A stretch of 48,852 nt of DNA, from NCBI GenBank assembly GCA_938083135.1, contig CALLKY010000073.1, positions 1 through 48,852 of the forward strand. Reading direction: 5' to 3'. The notes under the pieces are model-generated. The model saw only the letters and a program-made list of their open reading frames with translations. It was not told where the DNA came from and made no database searches. Positions 9,100 to 18,035 of this stretch are shown here, in pieces. Position numbers and translations under genes: made by a program. Source of the DNA: an uncultured Alphaproteobacteria bacterium (GTDB lineage: Bacteria > Pseudomonadota > Alphaproteobacteria > Bin95). Every line of letters begins with the position of its first letter. Position 1 is the stretch's first letter.

Positions 9100-9354
9100 A
9101 TGTCCGATATTAAAGACCGAGTGAAAGATATCCTCGCAGAGGAATGCGCCGTTGACCGGGCCGCGCTAACGAACGAGGCCCGCCTGGATGATGTCGGTAT
9201 TTCCTCTGTTGATATGGTGCAGGTCATTTTCGCCATTGAAGAAGAATTTGGCATTTCAATCGGCGACGGAGATATTGGGCTTGAGATTGAGACTGTGGGC
9301 GAAGTGACCGACGCTGTAGCGAAGGTTATCGCCGACGCCAAAGCTGGCGCGTAA
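9100..9354 (+). CDS. acyl carrier protein (specialised)
   Basis: An 84-residue acidic ACP. The phosphopantetheine site is GISSVDMV with Ser36 as the acceptor; the usual DSL is here SSV. The following helix is QVIFAIEEEFGISI, typical of ACPs. I start at the ATG at 9100 (MSDIKDRV), the classical ACP beginning; an in-frame ATG at 9094 adds only two residues, and earlier starts add 46 residues unlike any ACP. The ketoacyl synthase starts 17 bases downstream, so the pair is one unit. It is probably not the housekeeping AcpP, which normally has DSLD and sits with fabG and fabF; no other fab gene is present here. Confidence 0.88.
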   Translation: MSDIKDRVKDILAEECAVDRAALTNEARLDDVGISSVDMVQVIFAIEEEFGISIGDGDIGLEIETVGEVTDAVAKVIADAKAGA

Positions 9355-9371
9355 ACGGACCTTTTCGGATC

Positions 9372-10571
9372 ATGCGACGTGTCGCCATCACAGGTCTTGG
9401 CCTGGTTTCATCCCTCGGCCACGATGTAGAAAGCTTCTGGAACGCCACACGCGATGGCGAGACCGGCGTTGCCCCAACCACAATTCCCGAAGGCGACAAG
9501 CTAACAGCACGCATGGTAGCGGAAGTTAAAGGCTGGGATGGCGCAAAGGCGCTGGATCGCAAGCTTCTGGGCCTGTCTGACCGATTCTCACAATTCGCCG
9601 TTTATGCTGCCAAGCAAGCAGTGGACGATTCAGGCGATATGCCCCGGGACAATGCTGCGATTATCATTGGCACCGGCGTTGGCGGCGCTGTCACCCTCGA
9701 TGAAAGCTATGTGCGGCTTTACCGCGAAAACCAGCAACGCATTCACCCCTTCTCCATTCCGCGCCTGATGGCCAATGGCCCTGCCAGCTTGGTCAGTTTA
9801 GCAATGGGCATTACTGGCCCGTCATTTGCCGTTTCCAGCGCATGCTCCTCATCGAACCACGCCATTGGTTTGGCAGCAGGCATGGTACAGCGCGGCGAGG
9901 TTGATGCCGCGCTTGCCGGTGGGGCTGAAGCGGCGATCACCTATGGCGGCATTCGAGCCTGGGAGGCATTGCGCGTCATCTCGCCAGACGTATGTCGCCC
10001 ATTCAGCGCTGACCGCAAAGGCATGATCCTAGGCGAAGGCTCCGGCATGGTCGTGCTGGAGGACATGGAGCGCGCAAAGGCGCGCGGTGCCCATATTTAC
10101 GCTGAACTTGCAGGCTTCGGCATGTCCGCAGACGCCGTGGACATGGTGCAGCCGTCCATGGAAGGTGCCGCGCGAACGATCAAAACCGCGCTGAACGCTG
10201 CTGGTATGAACCCGGATGAGGTGGACTATATCAACGCCCACGGCACTGGGACGCCGGCTAATGATCCAACAGAAACCAAAGCCATCCGCACCGTGTTTGG
10301 CGATGCCGCGGACAAACTGCTTGTATCCTCCACCAAGGCCATGCACGGCCATGCCCTGGGTGCCGCCGGCGCGCTGGAACTAATTGCCACGCTTGGCGCG
10401 ATGAACAGTGGGATTGTGCCGCCGACCATCAATTTCACCGAAGCAGACCCTGAATGTGACCTGGACTATGTGCCCAACAAAGCGCGTGAACGGCAGGTCA
10501 AATCTGCTGTGTCGAATAGCTTTGCGTTCGGTGGACTGAATGCGGTTCTGGCGTTACGCGCTGCCCCCTAA
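9372..10571 (+). CDS. beta-ketoacyl-ACP synthase II family protein
   Basis: Condensing enzyme (decarboxylative Claisen condensation of malonyl-ACP with an acyl chain). The Cys-His-His triad is present: Cys158 in VSSACSSSNHA, His290 in NAHGTGTPANDPTE and His327 in STKAMHGHALGAAG. Its 399 residues match single-domain FabF/NodE proteins. The partner is the ACP just upstream (17-base gap). Because the pair stands apart from the fatty-acid cluster and its ACP is atypical, it may serve a special acyl chain, as NodF-NodE do in rhizobia; that role is inference. The housekeeping fabF cannot be fully excluded. Confidence 0.9.
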   Translation: MRRVAITGLGLVSSLGHDVESFWNATRDGETGVAPTTIPEGDKLTARMVAEVKGWDGAKALDRKLLGLSDRFSQFAVYAAKQAVDDSGDMPRDNAAIIIGTGVGGAVTLDESYVRLYRENQQRIHPFSIPRLMANGPASLVSLAMGITGPSFAVSSACSSSNHAIGLAAGMVQRGEVDAALAGGAEAAITYGGIRAWEALRVISPDVCRPFSADRKGMILGEGSGMVVLEDMERAKARGAHIYAELAGFGMSADAVDMVQPSMEGAARTIKTALNAAGMNPDEVDYINAHGTGTPANDPTETKAIRTVFGDAADKLLVSSTKAMHGHALGAAGALELIATLGAMNSGIVPPTINFTEADPECDLDYVPNKARERQVKSAVSNSFAFGGLNAVLALRAAP

Positions 10572-10645
10572 TTCCAGTCGCTCGGATTTCAGGCTAGACT
10601 ATCTGCTTCACCCGCAAGACGCGCTTCGAACTGGAGAATTCAGCT

Positions 10646-11341
10646 GTGATTGACCTGTATACGTGGCCAACGCCGAACGGCCACAAGGTGCACATCATGC
10701 TGGAGGAAACCGGCACGCCTTATAATGTGATCCCGGTCAATATTGGTGAGGGCGAACAGTTCGCACCAGATTTTCTGAAGATCGGCCCGAACAACAAAAT
10801 GCCCGCGATCGTTGACCATGATGGTCCAGGCGGTACATCACTGGCCTTAGCTGAATCTGGTGCCATTTTGATGTATCTCGGCGAAAAAACCGGTCAGTTT
10901 CTACCTGCAGATGGCCCGGGCCGTTACGCCTGCATGCAGTGGGTGATGACGCAGATGGGGCATATCGGGCCAACACTTGGCCAGGTGCATCACTTCCGGA
11001 ATTACGCGGTCGAGAAGCTTCCCTATGCGATCGACCGGTTCGTCAATGAAGCGACCCGCCTTTACAATGTCCTCGACAAGAAGCTGGGCGAGACTGAGTA
11101 CCTTGCGGGAAATGACTACACCATCGCCGATATGGCGACTTATCCATGGATCAGACCGTGGAAAGCCCAAGGCCAGGATATGGATGCGCACCCGAACCTG
11201 AAGCGCTGGTTTGATGCGATCTACGCCCGGCCCGCCGTCGCGCGCGGATGCACGCTGCTATCAGACCGTCGCCGCAAGGGTCCAATGGATGCTAAGCAAC
11301 GCGAGATTATGTTCGGCAAGACCCAATACGAAAAGCGATAA
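10646..11341 (+). CDS. glutathione S-transferase, YfcG/YghU-like
   Basis: The N-terminal thioredoxin-fold domain begins IDLYTWPTPNGHKVHIMLEE. The T-P-N-G-x-K element is typical of nu-class GSTs such as YfcG, which act as glutathione-dependent disulfide reductases more than as conjugating enzymes. The all-helical C-terminal domain has the usual ADMATYPWI stretch (N-capping motif). 231 residues. It starts at GTG 10646 with a GGAG ribosome site at 10633-10636. The gamma-glutamyltransferase gene starts 9 bases after its stop, so the two glutathione genes are probably one operon. Confidence 0.88.
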   Translation: MIDLYTWPTPNGHKVHIMLEETGTPYNVIPVNIGEGEQFAPDFLKIGPNNKMPAIVDHDGPGGTSLALAESGAILMYLGEKTGQFLPADGPGRYACMQWVMTQMGHIGPTLGQVHHFRNYAVEKLPYAIDRFVNEATRLYNVLDKKLGETEYLAGNDYTIADMATYPWIRPWKAQGQDMDAHPNLKRWFDAIYARPAVARGCTLLSDRRRKGPMDAKQREIMFGKTQYEKR

Positions 11342-11350
11342 GGAAAGCCC

Positions 11351-13159
11351 ATGAGCTTTACCACACGGCCAGAAATTCACGGCGTCTTCGGCGTTGTCGG
11401 CTCGACCCATTGGCTCGCCAGCCAACATGCGATGGCGGTGCTGGAGAAAGGCGGCAATGCCTTTGACGCCGCCGTCACGGGCGGCTTTGTGTTGCAGGTC
11501 GTCGAACCGCACCTAAATGGCCCACTAGGCGACATGCCGGCGCTTACTTGGTCGGCTAAAGAACAGAAAGTTCGTGTCGTGTGTGGCCAAGGCCCTGCCC
11601 CGGAAGCCGCTACGATTGAGGCCTATACCTCCCGCGGCCTTGATGTCATTCCGGGATCCGGCCTGCTCGCCCCGTGCGTTCCAGGTGCGACTGACGCTTG
11701 GCTGCTGATGCTCCAGGATCACGGCACAATCACATTAGAGGAAGCGCTCCGCCCCGCGATTGATCTCGCAGGCGGTGGTTTCCCCGTGGTCGAGCATATG
11801 ACGCGTACAATTGATTCAGTCGCCGAGCTCTTCCGTGACGAATGGACAACATCTGCCGCCATCTGGCTGGATCATGGTGAAGCGCCAAAGCCCGGTCGGT
11901 TGTGGCGGAACCCGGACCAAGCGGCATTCTACGAAGGCCTTGTGGCGGAAGGTGCCGCTGCATCTGGCGGCCGTGACGCCGCAATCAACGCTGCACGCCG
12001 GGCTTTGCGCGAAGGATTCGTTGCCGAGGCTATCGATAATTTTTCCCGCAACACAGAAGCCATGGACGTATCTGGCAAGCGCCATAGCGGCCTGCTGACG
12101 GGCAGCGACCTAGCTGCGTGGCAGGCCCATTATGAAGACGCGCTGACCTATAACTTCGGCGACTACACCATCGCGAAGCCCGGCCCATGGAGCCAAGGCC
12201 CAGTATTCCTTCAACAGCTCGCCCTGCTGAATGGCACAGATATCGGCGCAATGGATCCGATGGGTCCAGACTTCATTCACATCGTTGTTGAAGCCGCCAA
12301 GCTCGCCTATGCCGACCGGGAAGCATTCTATGGCGACCCGAACTTTGTAGACGTGCCGATGGGCGAATTGCTCTCGCGCGGTTACAACAACCGCCGTCGT
12401 GCGCTCATTGATCCGAATGTGGCGTCTATGGAGCTTAGACCGGGCGAAATCGCCGGATTCTCCTCAGAAATTGGCGTAGGGTCGGCCCAACGAATTTTTG
12501 GCCCCGGCGTTGGCGAGCCAACGATGGATAAGTTGGAAGGGGATCAAGCCACAACCGGCATGACCTCTGGCCCCGTCGATGGCGACACCTGCCATATCGA
12601 CGTGATCGACAAAGACGGCAACATGGTCTCCGCGACACCATCAGGCGGGTGGCTGCAATCCTCGCCTGCGATCCCGGCGCTTGGCTGCTGCCTTGGCACG
12701 CGCGCGCAGATGTTCTGGCTGAAAGAAGGCCTGCCCGGCAGCTTGGCACCCGGCAAGCGGCCCCGCACAACACTGTCACCTTCATTCGCACTCCGCGAGG
12801 GTGAGGCCTATATGCCGTTTGGCACACCCGGCGGCGATGGCCAGGACCAATGGACGGTCATCTTCTTCCTGCGCCACATCCTGCATGGAATGAACTTGCA
12901 GGAAGCGATTGATGCGCCGACATTCCAGAGCCACCATTTCCCATCATCCTTCTTCCCACGGCAGGCTGAGCCCGGTCGATTGGTGCTGGAAGGCCGCTAT
13001 CCGCAAGCAACCGTTAACGCGCTGGCTGATAAAGGCCACAAGGTCGAAGTCGGCGGGCCGTGGACCCAGGGCCGCATCAGTGCCTGCGCAAAGGATGGCG
13101 ACCTTCTGAAAGCCGCCGCCAATCCACGCCTGATGCAGGGTTACGCCGTCGGGCGTTGA
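11351..13159 (+). CDS. gamma-glutamyltransferase family protein
   Basis: N-terminal-nucleophile hydrolase that normally self-cleaves to expose a Thr and then removes or transfers the gamma-glutamyl group of glutathione or related compounds. The candidate nucleophile is Thr413 in PVDGDTCHIDVIDKDGN, followed by SATPSGGWLQSSP, where classical GGTs have the S-x-T-x-S-I-N lid region. 602 residues. The N-terminus (FTTRPEIHGVFGVVGSTHWLA) lacks a signal peptide, so it is probably cytoplasmic, unlike E. coli Ggt. Some relatives act as cephalosporin or other amide acylases; the true substrate is open. It follows the GST gene by 9 bases. Confidence 0.88.
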   Translation: MSFTTRPEIHGVFGVVGSTHWLASQHAMAVLEKGGNAFDAAVTGGFVLQVVEPHLNGPLGDMPALTWSAKEQKVRVVCGQGPAPEAATIEAYTSRGLDVIPGSGLLAPCVPGATDAWLLMLQDHGTITLEEALRPAIDLAGGGFPVVEHMTRTIDSVAELFRDEWTTSAAIWLDHGEAPKPGRLWRNPDQAAFYEGLVAEGAAASGGRDAAINAARRALREGFVAEAIDNFSRNTEAMDVSGKRHSGLLTGSDLAAWQAHYEDALTYNFGDYTIAKPGPWSQGPVFLQQLALLNGTDIGAMDPMGPDFIHIVVEAAKLAYADREAFYGDPNFVDVPMGELLSRGYNNRRRALIDPNVASMELRPGEIAGFSSEIGVGSAQRIFGPGVGEPTMDKLEGDQATTGMTSGPVDGDTCHIDVIDKDGNMVSATPSGGWLQSSPAIPALGCCLGTRAQMFWLKEGLPGSLAPGKRPRTTLSPSFALREGEAYMPFGTPGGDGQDQWTVIFFLRHILHGMNLQEAIDAPTFQSHHFPSSFFPRQAEPGRLVLEGRYPQATVNALADKGHKVEVGGPWTQGRISACAKDGDLLKAAANPRLMQGYAVGR

Positions 13160-13183
13160 CCGAAACAAAGGCGTGGTCTGACA

Positions 13184-15376
13184 ATGCTTATTCGGGGAAT
13201 TCAAGGGTTGGTCTGTGCAGCGGCTTTCGCCGTAGCGCCTGCCTATGCCCAATCCCCATTTCAGTTCTCAGACGCTCCTGATCAGTCCGCCCCAGCGCTG
13301 ATCGCAGCCGAACAGATGACCTATGCCAGCGATGGTGAAACCATTACCGCCATTGGCGATGTCACAATCGTCCAGGGCGCACGGGCTTTGTCGGCAGATC
13401 AGATCACCTATGAGGTCGCGGCGGATAGAATTGTCGCGACCGGATCCGTCACACTGATTGAGCCAGGCGGCGAGACACTGCACGCGGACCGTGTTGAGCT
13501 AACTGACCAGCTAAAACGGGCAATCGCCAATCAGCTACGCATTCGTCTATCGGATGGCTCAAGGCTGGTTGGATCAACGGCGGATCGTATTTCTGGCGAC
13601 CGGACGGTTCTGAGAGACGCAGCCTTCACGCCCTGCAAGGCCTGTGCGGAAGACCCGGACCGCGCACCGCTATGGCGTCTCCGCGCACGCAAGGTCGAGC
13701 ATGACGAAAAAGCAAAAGACCTGATTTACGAGGATGTGACGCTTGATATCGCTGGCCTCCCCGTTTTCTACACCCCGTATTTCAGCCACCCTGACCCCAC
13801 CGTAAAGCGCCGAACTGGCTTCCTGGCACCTGATCTTTTCTTTGGTGGCGAGTTCGATGCGGTGGCGCAGGTTCCTTACTATTGGTCCATCGCGCCCAAC
13901 AAAGACCTAACCTTCAAGCCGCTGATCACACCAAAAACAGCGCCAGTAGCTGCAGCAGAATACCGGCAGCTTTTCCGCAATGGTGTCATCAACGTGGACG
14001 CCAGCTTTGGTGTGCTGGAGCGCACCACGAACTCTGGCACTAAAAAGAACGACGCGATCCGCGGTCATGGCTTTTTGGATGGACAGTTTGCGCTTGATGA
14101 CAATTGGCGGCTAACGCTCGCAGGGGCGATTGCGAGCGATGACAGCTATCTCGAGACCTTCAATATTGATGATTCTGATACCTTGCGCTCCACGATCAAT
14201 ATGGAAGGCTTTTACGGAGCCTCATATGTCGTGGTCGGCGGATTTGCGGCTCAGGATCTGCGCGAAAACGCCGCCCAGAATACAACACCGACTGCGCTGC
14301 CAACAGTGCGCGGCTCTTATATTGGCGAACAAGGGCGCCTTGGATATGCCTATGCAGAGGGCGACGCCCGCGCCCTGACCCGGAACACAGGCACGGACAG
14401 CCAAAGTGCCTCTGCCAATGTCGGCTGGCGCGCGCCCTTTACGACGCCGGGCGGGCAACAGATTGAGGTTACGGCCAATCTTCGCGGCGATGTCTATAAT
14501 GTCGCCGATGTAAATGGTGTTACGGGCCGAGACGAGTTCATTGCCCGGGCACATCCGACAGCAACCGCAGACTGGCGGTTCCCGCTGATCCAACAGCATA
14601 ATTGGGGCTCAGTCGTGGTTGAGCCTCGCGTTCAGGCTGTTGCAGGGCCGGACAACGCCCGCACACGCAACATTCCTAATGAGGACGCCCAAACCGTCGA
14701 ATTCGACGAAAGCAATTTCTACGCACGGGACCGGTTTCCAGGCCGCGATCTAATCGACGACGGCCAACGGGTGGACTATGGCGTCCGCGTTACGGGCTTG
14801 TTGTTTAGCGGCGGACGGGCGGAAGCCTTTGTCGGCCAAAGCCTTGCACGTGAGCCGGGTACATTTGCCGCCGCAACGGATATGACAGGCCGCTCGTCCG
14901 ATGTTGTGGCCGCAGCAACCGTGTCACCAGCGGAGTATCTGGACCTCAATTGGCGCGCACGGTTTGCGAAAGACAATTTCGATATTCGCCGCCAGGAAGT
15001 TTCCATCGGCGCGGGGCCGGACTGGCTGCGCGTTAATGCCGAGTACATCCGGATTGACGACGTCAACCAAGGCCCGCAGTTCATAGCCGCCCGGGAACAG
15101 ATCAAAGGTGGGTTCAAGCTGAAGTTCGCCGATAATTGGAGTGTTTCAGGCAGCCATCATCGTGACCTGGACAGCAATGAACCACTGCTCTGGTCCGCCA
15201 GCGTCGCTTATGAGGATGAATGTTTCGCCGTAGACCTCGCCTTTACCAGCGATTTCGCCAGCCAGGCAGATGGCGGCGGACGCGACGACAGCGTCTTCCT
15301 GCGTGTTCGCTTCAAACATCTAGGCGGCATCCAGACGGCCCAAGGCGTTGGCGGCCGGAATGGTGAACGGAACTGA
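13184..15376 (+). CDS. lptD: LPS-assembly protein LptD
   Basis: Outer-membrane barrel that inserts lipopolysaccharide into the outer leaflet. A signal peptide of about 22 residues (LVCAAAFAVAPAYA) leads into an OstA/LptA-like jellyroll with repeats such as EQMTYASDGETITAIGDV (about 45-130). Next comes the conserved stretch CKAC and LPVFYTPYFSHPDP with RRTGFLAPDLFFG, and then the long beta-rich barrel domain to residue 730. The gene follows ggt by 24 bases instead of the common surA-pdxA-ksgA setting, so its context is unusual. Confidence 0.92.
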   Translation: MLIRGIQGLVCAAAFAVAPAYAQSPFQFSDAPDQSAPALIAAEQMTYASDGETITAIGDVTIVQGARALSADQITYEVAADRIVATGSVTLIEPGGETLHADRVELTDQLKRAIANQLRIRLSDGSRLVGSTADRISGDRTVLRDAAFTPCKACAEDPDRAPLWRLRARKVEHDEKAKDLIYEDVTLDIAGLPVFYTPYFSHPDPTVKRRTGFLAPDLFFGGEFDAVAQVPYYWSIAPNKDLTFKPLITPKTAPVAAAEYRQLFRNGVINVDASFGVLERTTNSGTKKNDAIRGHGFLDGQFALDDNWRLTLAGAIASDDSYLETFNIDDSDTLRSTINMEGFYGASYVVVGGFAAQDLRENAAQNTTPTALPTVRGSYIGEQGRLGYAYAEGDARALTRNTGTDSQSASANVGWRAPFTTPGGQQIEVTANLRGDVYNVADVNGVTGRDEFIARAHPTATADWRFPLIQQHNWGSVVVEPRVQAVAGPDNARTRNIPNEDAQTVEFDESNFYARDRFPGRDLIDDGQRVDYGVRVTGLLFSGGRAEAFVGQSLAREPGTFAAATDMTGRSSDVVAAATVSPAEYLDLNWRARFAKDNFDIRRQEVSIGAGPDWLRVNAEYIRIDDVNQGPQFIAAREQIKGGFKLKFADNWSVSGSHHRDLDSNEPLLWSASVAYEDECFAVDLAFTSDFASQADGGGRDDSVFLRVRFKHLGGIQTAQGVGGRNGERN

Positions 15377-15428
15377 TTGCAGGCACCTTGAGTGATTTTT
15401 CAGGCCCGTCAGGCTAACGGTGACGCGA

Positions 15429-15773
15429 TTACTTGCTCAGCGTACCTGCCAAGGTATCAAGCTTCTTAAAAAAGCCCTTCAAATGATCCATGCTTCCACA
15501 TAGTTCAAAATGATTATCGTATCTATCGTAGTTCATACCGTCTGAAATCGCCCCTCTCATATTACCCAGTTCTGACGGGGAACATTCCCATTTTAATGCG
15601 TTAGCCATGACTGAAATCGAAGAACGCAATTGGTCTTCGGACGCTTTGAGCATGCCGCAGCTCTTAGCGAGGCCAATTGCCGTGCCAAGTTCCCAATTTG
15701 GGCACTCAGCAGCTTGAGCGTTTGTAACACCAAGTGAAAAAGTGAGGGCTAAAGCACATCCGACTATCCGCAT
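15429..15773 (-). CDS. small secreted protein of unknown function
   Basis: 114 residues beginning with a clear signal peptide (IVGCALALTFSLGVTNAQA, cut probably before or after AAE). The mature part, about 93 residues, has four cysteines (Cys24, Cys39, Cys64, Cys92) that could form two disulfides in the periplasm. The rest is mostly helical and mildly acidic. I do not recognise the family. It lies 15 bases after the uvrB stop on the same strand, preceded by an AAGAAGAGAT purine-rich ribosome site, so it may be the last gene of the nhaA-uvrB transcript. It is convergent with lptD. Confidence 0.7.
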   Translation of the reverse strand: MRIVGCALALTFSLGVTNAQAAECPNWELGTAIGLAKSCGMLKASEDQLRSSISVMANALKWECSPSELGNMRGAISDGMNYDRYDNHFELCGSMDHLKGFFKKLDTLAGTLSK

Positions 15774-15788
15774 ATTCCATCTCTTCTT

Positions 15789-18026
15789 CTACCGCCGCCG
15801 AGGCCGCTTGTTCCCGCCTTTGGCAGCTTTCTTGCGAGCGCCAGCGGCACCCGTTGCGTTGTCCATGGCGGCGTCCGCGCCTTTGGGGCGTCGGTCTGGG
15901 CGCTTCGCAGGCTTGGCACCACCGATGGCGGAGCGGGAGCGAAGGCTGCCGCCGTCGCCGCCTTCTAGGCCGAGATCCAAGGCTTGGAGGCGTTTGATTT
16001 CATCCCGCAAGCGCCCGGCTTCCTCGAATTCCAGGTCAGCAGCGGCAGCGCGCATCTGCTTCTCAAGGTCATCGATGGTCATTTTCAGGTTATTGCCGGT
16101 AAGCGGACCGTCTTCATGCAGGCCCGTCGAGACCGTCAACGAATCCCGTGCATAGACCGAGTGCAGGATGTCCGCGATGTCTTTCTTGACGCTCTCCGGC
16201 GTGATGCCATGGGCTTCGTTATAGGCAATCTGCCGTTCACGACGGCGGTCGGTTTCGTCGAGCGCGCGCTTCATGCTGTCCGTAATGCGATCTGCATAAA
16301 GAATGACCCGGCCTTCCAAGTTCCGCGCCGCCCGCCCAATCGTCTGGATCAATGACGTTGTGGACCGCAGATAGCCTTCCTTATCCGCATCCAGAATGCA
16401 GACCAGCGCGCATTCCGGGATATCCAACCCTTCACGCAGCAGGTTAATGCCGATCAACACATCGAACACACCAAGCCGCAGATCACGGATAATTTCAATC
16501 CGCTCCAGCGTCTCCACGTCAGAATGCATGTAGCGCACCCGCAAGCCCGCCTCATGCATGTATTCCGTCAGGTCTTCGGCCATGCGCTTCGTCAGCGTCG
16601 TGACCAGGACACGCTGGCCTTTGGCGGCGCACTGATGGCACTCGTCCATCAGGTCATCGACCTGATTTCCGGTTGGGCGAATGATCGTCGGCGGATCAAT
16701 CAGCCCCGTTGGCCGGACAACCTGCTCAACCACGACACCCTGCGTCTTCTCAAGCTCCCATGGCCCTGGCGTGGCGGAGACATGGACCGTTTGCGGCCGC
16801 ATCGCCTCCCATTCCTCAAACTTCAGGGGGCGATTATCAACGCAGCTAGGCAGGCGGAATCCGAACCCAGATAGCGTCGATTTCCGCGCGAAGTCCCCTT
16901 TGTACATGCCGCCGACCTGCGGCACCGTGACGTGACTTTCGTCCACGAACAGCATCGCATCTTCTGGCAGGTACTCGAACAGCGTTGGCGGGGGTGAGCC
17001 AGGTGGGCGGCCTGTCAGGTAGCGGGAATAGTTCTCAATCCCGGCACAGGAGCCGGTGGAGGTCATCATCTCCATGTCAAAGGTCGTCCGCTGCTCCAGG
17101 CGTTGGGCTTCCAGCAACTTGCCTTCGCGCGTCAACTCCTCCAGCCGTTCCGCCAGTTCCTTGCGAATGCCTTTGACGGCCTGATCCAGCGTTGGTTTTG
17201 GCGTCACATAGTGACTGTTCGGATACACGCGAACCTTTTGGAACTCGCCAGTGCGTTCGCCAGTCAGCGGATCAAATTCGTGGATCGCTTCAAGCTCATC
17301 GCCGAAGAAGGAGAATCGCCAGGCGCGGTCTTCTTGGTGCGCCGGGAATAATTCAACCGTGTCACCCCGCGCCCGGAACGCGCCTCGGAAAAAGGCAGCC
17401 TCATTGCGGCGGTATTGCAGTTCCACGAACTTGCGTAACAGCACCTGCCGATCAAACGATTGACCAACCTTAATCTCCGCCGCCATGCCGGAATAGGTCT
17501 CAACCGCGCCAATGCCGTAAATGCACGACACGCTGGCGACGATAATGACGTCCCGTCGTTCCAGTAATGCGCGCGTGGCTGCATGGCGCATCCGGTCAAT
17601 TTCTTCGTTTACGGATGCTTCCTTTTCCACATAGGTGTCTGTGCGTGGAACATAGGCTTCCGGCTGGTAATAGTCGTAGTAGGAGACAAAATACTCGACC
17701 GCATTATCCGGAAAGAAACTGCTCATTTCCGCATAAAGCTGCGCCGCTAACGTCTTGTTCGGCGCGAGCACAAGCGACGGCCGCTGTAGCTCCTGAATGC
17801 AGTGTGCGACCGTAAATGTCTTGCCCGACCCGGTAACGCCCAGCAGCACCTGATCCTGCTCCTTCCCGGCCAATCCATCCACCAATTCGCGGATGGCCGC
17901 AGGTTGATCTCCAGCAGGCGCAAAGCCACTGGAGATTTTGAACGGCACCGCATCGTCAATCGAAAGCGGTGGCCGCTCGAAACGCGGGATATTGGCGAGG
18001 AGTGGAGATGTGTGTCCTTCAGGCAT
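15789..18026 (-). CDS. uvrB: excinuclease ABC subunit UvrB
   Basis: Damage-verification helicase of nucleotide excision repair. The Walker A motif [10 protein letters not shown] is near residues 61-70. The beta-hairpin region that clamps DNA ([16 protein letters not shown]) follows near 110-125; the DESH Walker B box ([11 protein letters not shown]) and helicase motifs [16 protein letters not shown] and QTIGRAARN are intact. A UVR domain ([22 protein letters not shown]) sits near 650-690 and contacts UvrA/UvrC. The tail of about 50 residues is very basic ([14 protein letters not shown]). 745 residues. It begins 9 bases after the nhaA stop, so it probably shares its transcript. Confidence 0.98.
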   Translation of the reverse strand: MPEGHTSPLLANIPRFERPPLSIDDAVPFKISSGFAPAGDQPAAIRELVDGLAGKEQDQVLLGVTGSGKTFTVAHCIQELQRPSLVLAPNKTLAAQLYAEMSSFFPDNAVEYFVSYYDYYQPEAYVPRTDTYVEKEASVNEEIDRMRHAATRALLERRDVIIVASVSCIYGIGAVETYSGMAAEIKVGQSFDRQVLLRKFVELQYRRNEAAFFRGAFRARGDTVELFPAHQEDRAWRFSFFGDELEAIHEFDPLTGERTGEFQKVRVYPNSHYVTPKPTLDQAVKGIRKELAERLEELTREGKLLEAQRLEQRTTFDMEMMTSTGSCAGIENYSRYLTGRPPGSPPPTLFEYLPEDAMLFVDESHVTVPQVGGMYKGDFARKSTLSGFGFRLPSCVDNRPLKFEEWEAMRPQTVHVSATPGPWELEKTQGVVVEQVVRPTGLIDPPTIIRPTGNQVDDLMDECHQCAAKGQRVLVTTLTKRMAEDLTEYMHEAGLRVRYMHSDVETLERIEIIRDLRLGVFDVLIGINLLREGLDIPECALVCILDADKEGYLRSTTSLIQTIGRAARNLEGRVILYADRITDSMKRALDETDRRRERQIAYNEAHGITPESVKKDIADILHSVYARDSLTVSTGLHEDGPLTGNNLKMTIDDLEKQMRAAAADLEFEEAGRLRDEIKRLQALDLGLEGGDGGSLRSRSAIGGAKPAKRPDRRPKGADAAMDNATGAAGARKKAAKGGNKRPRRR

Positions 18027-18035
18027 ACAAGGAAA

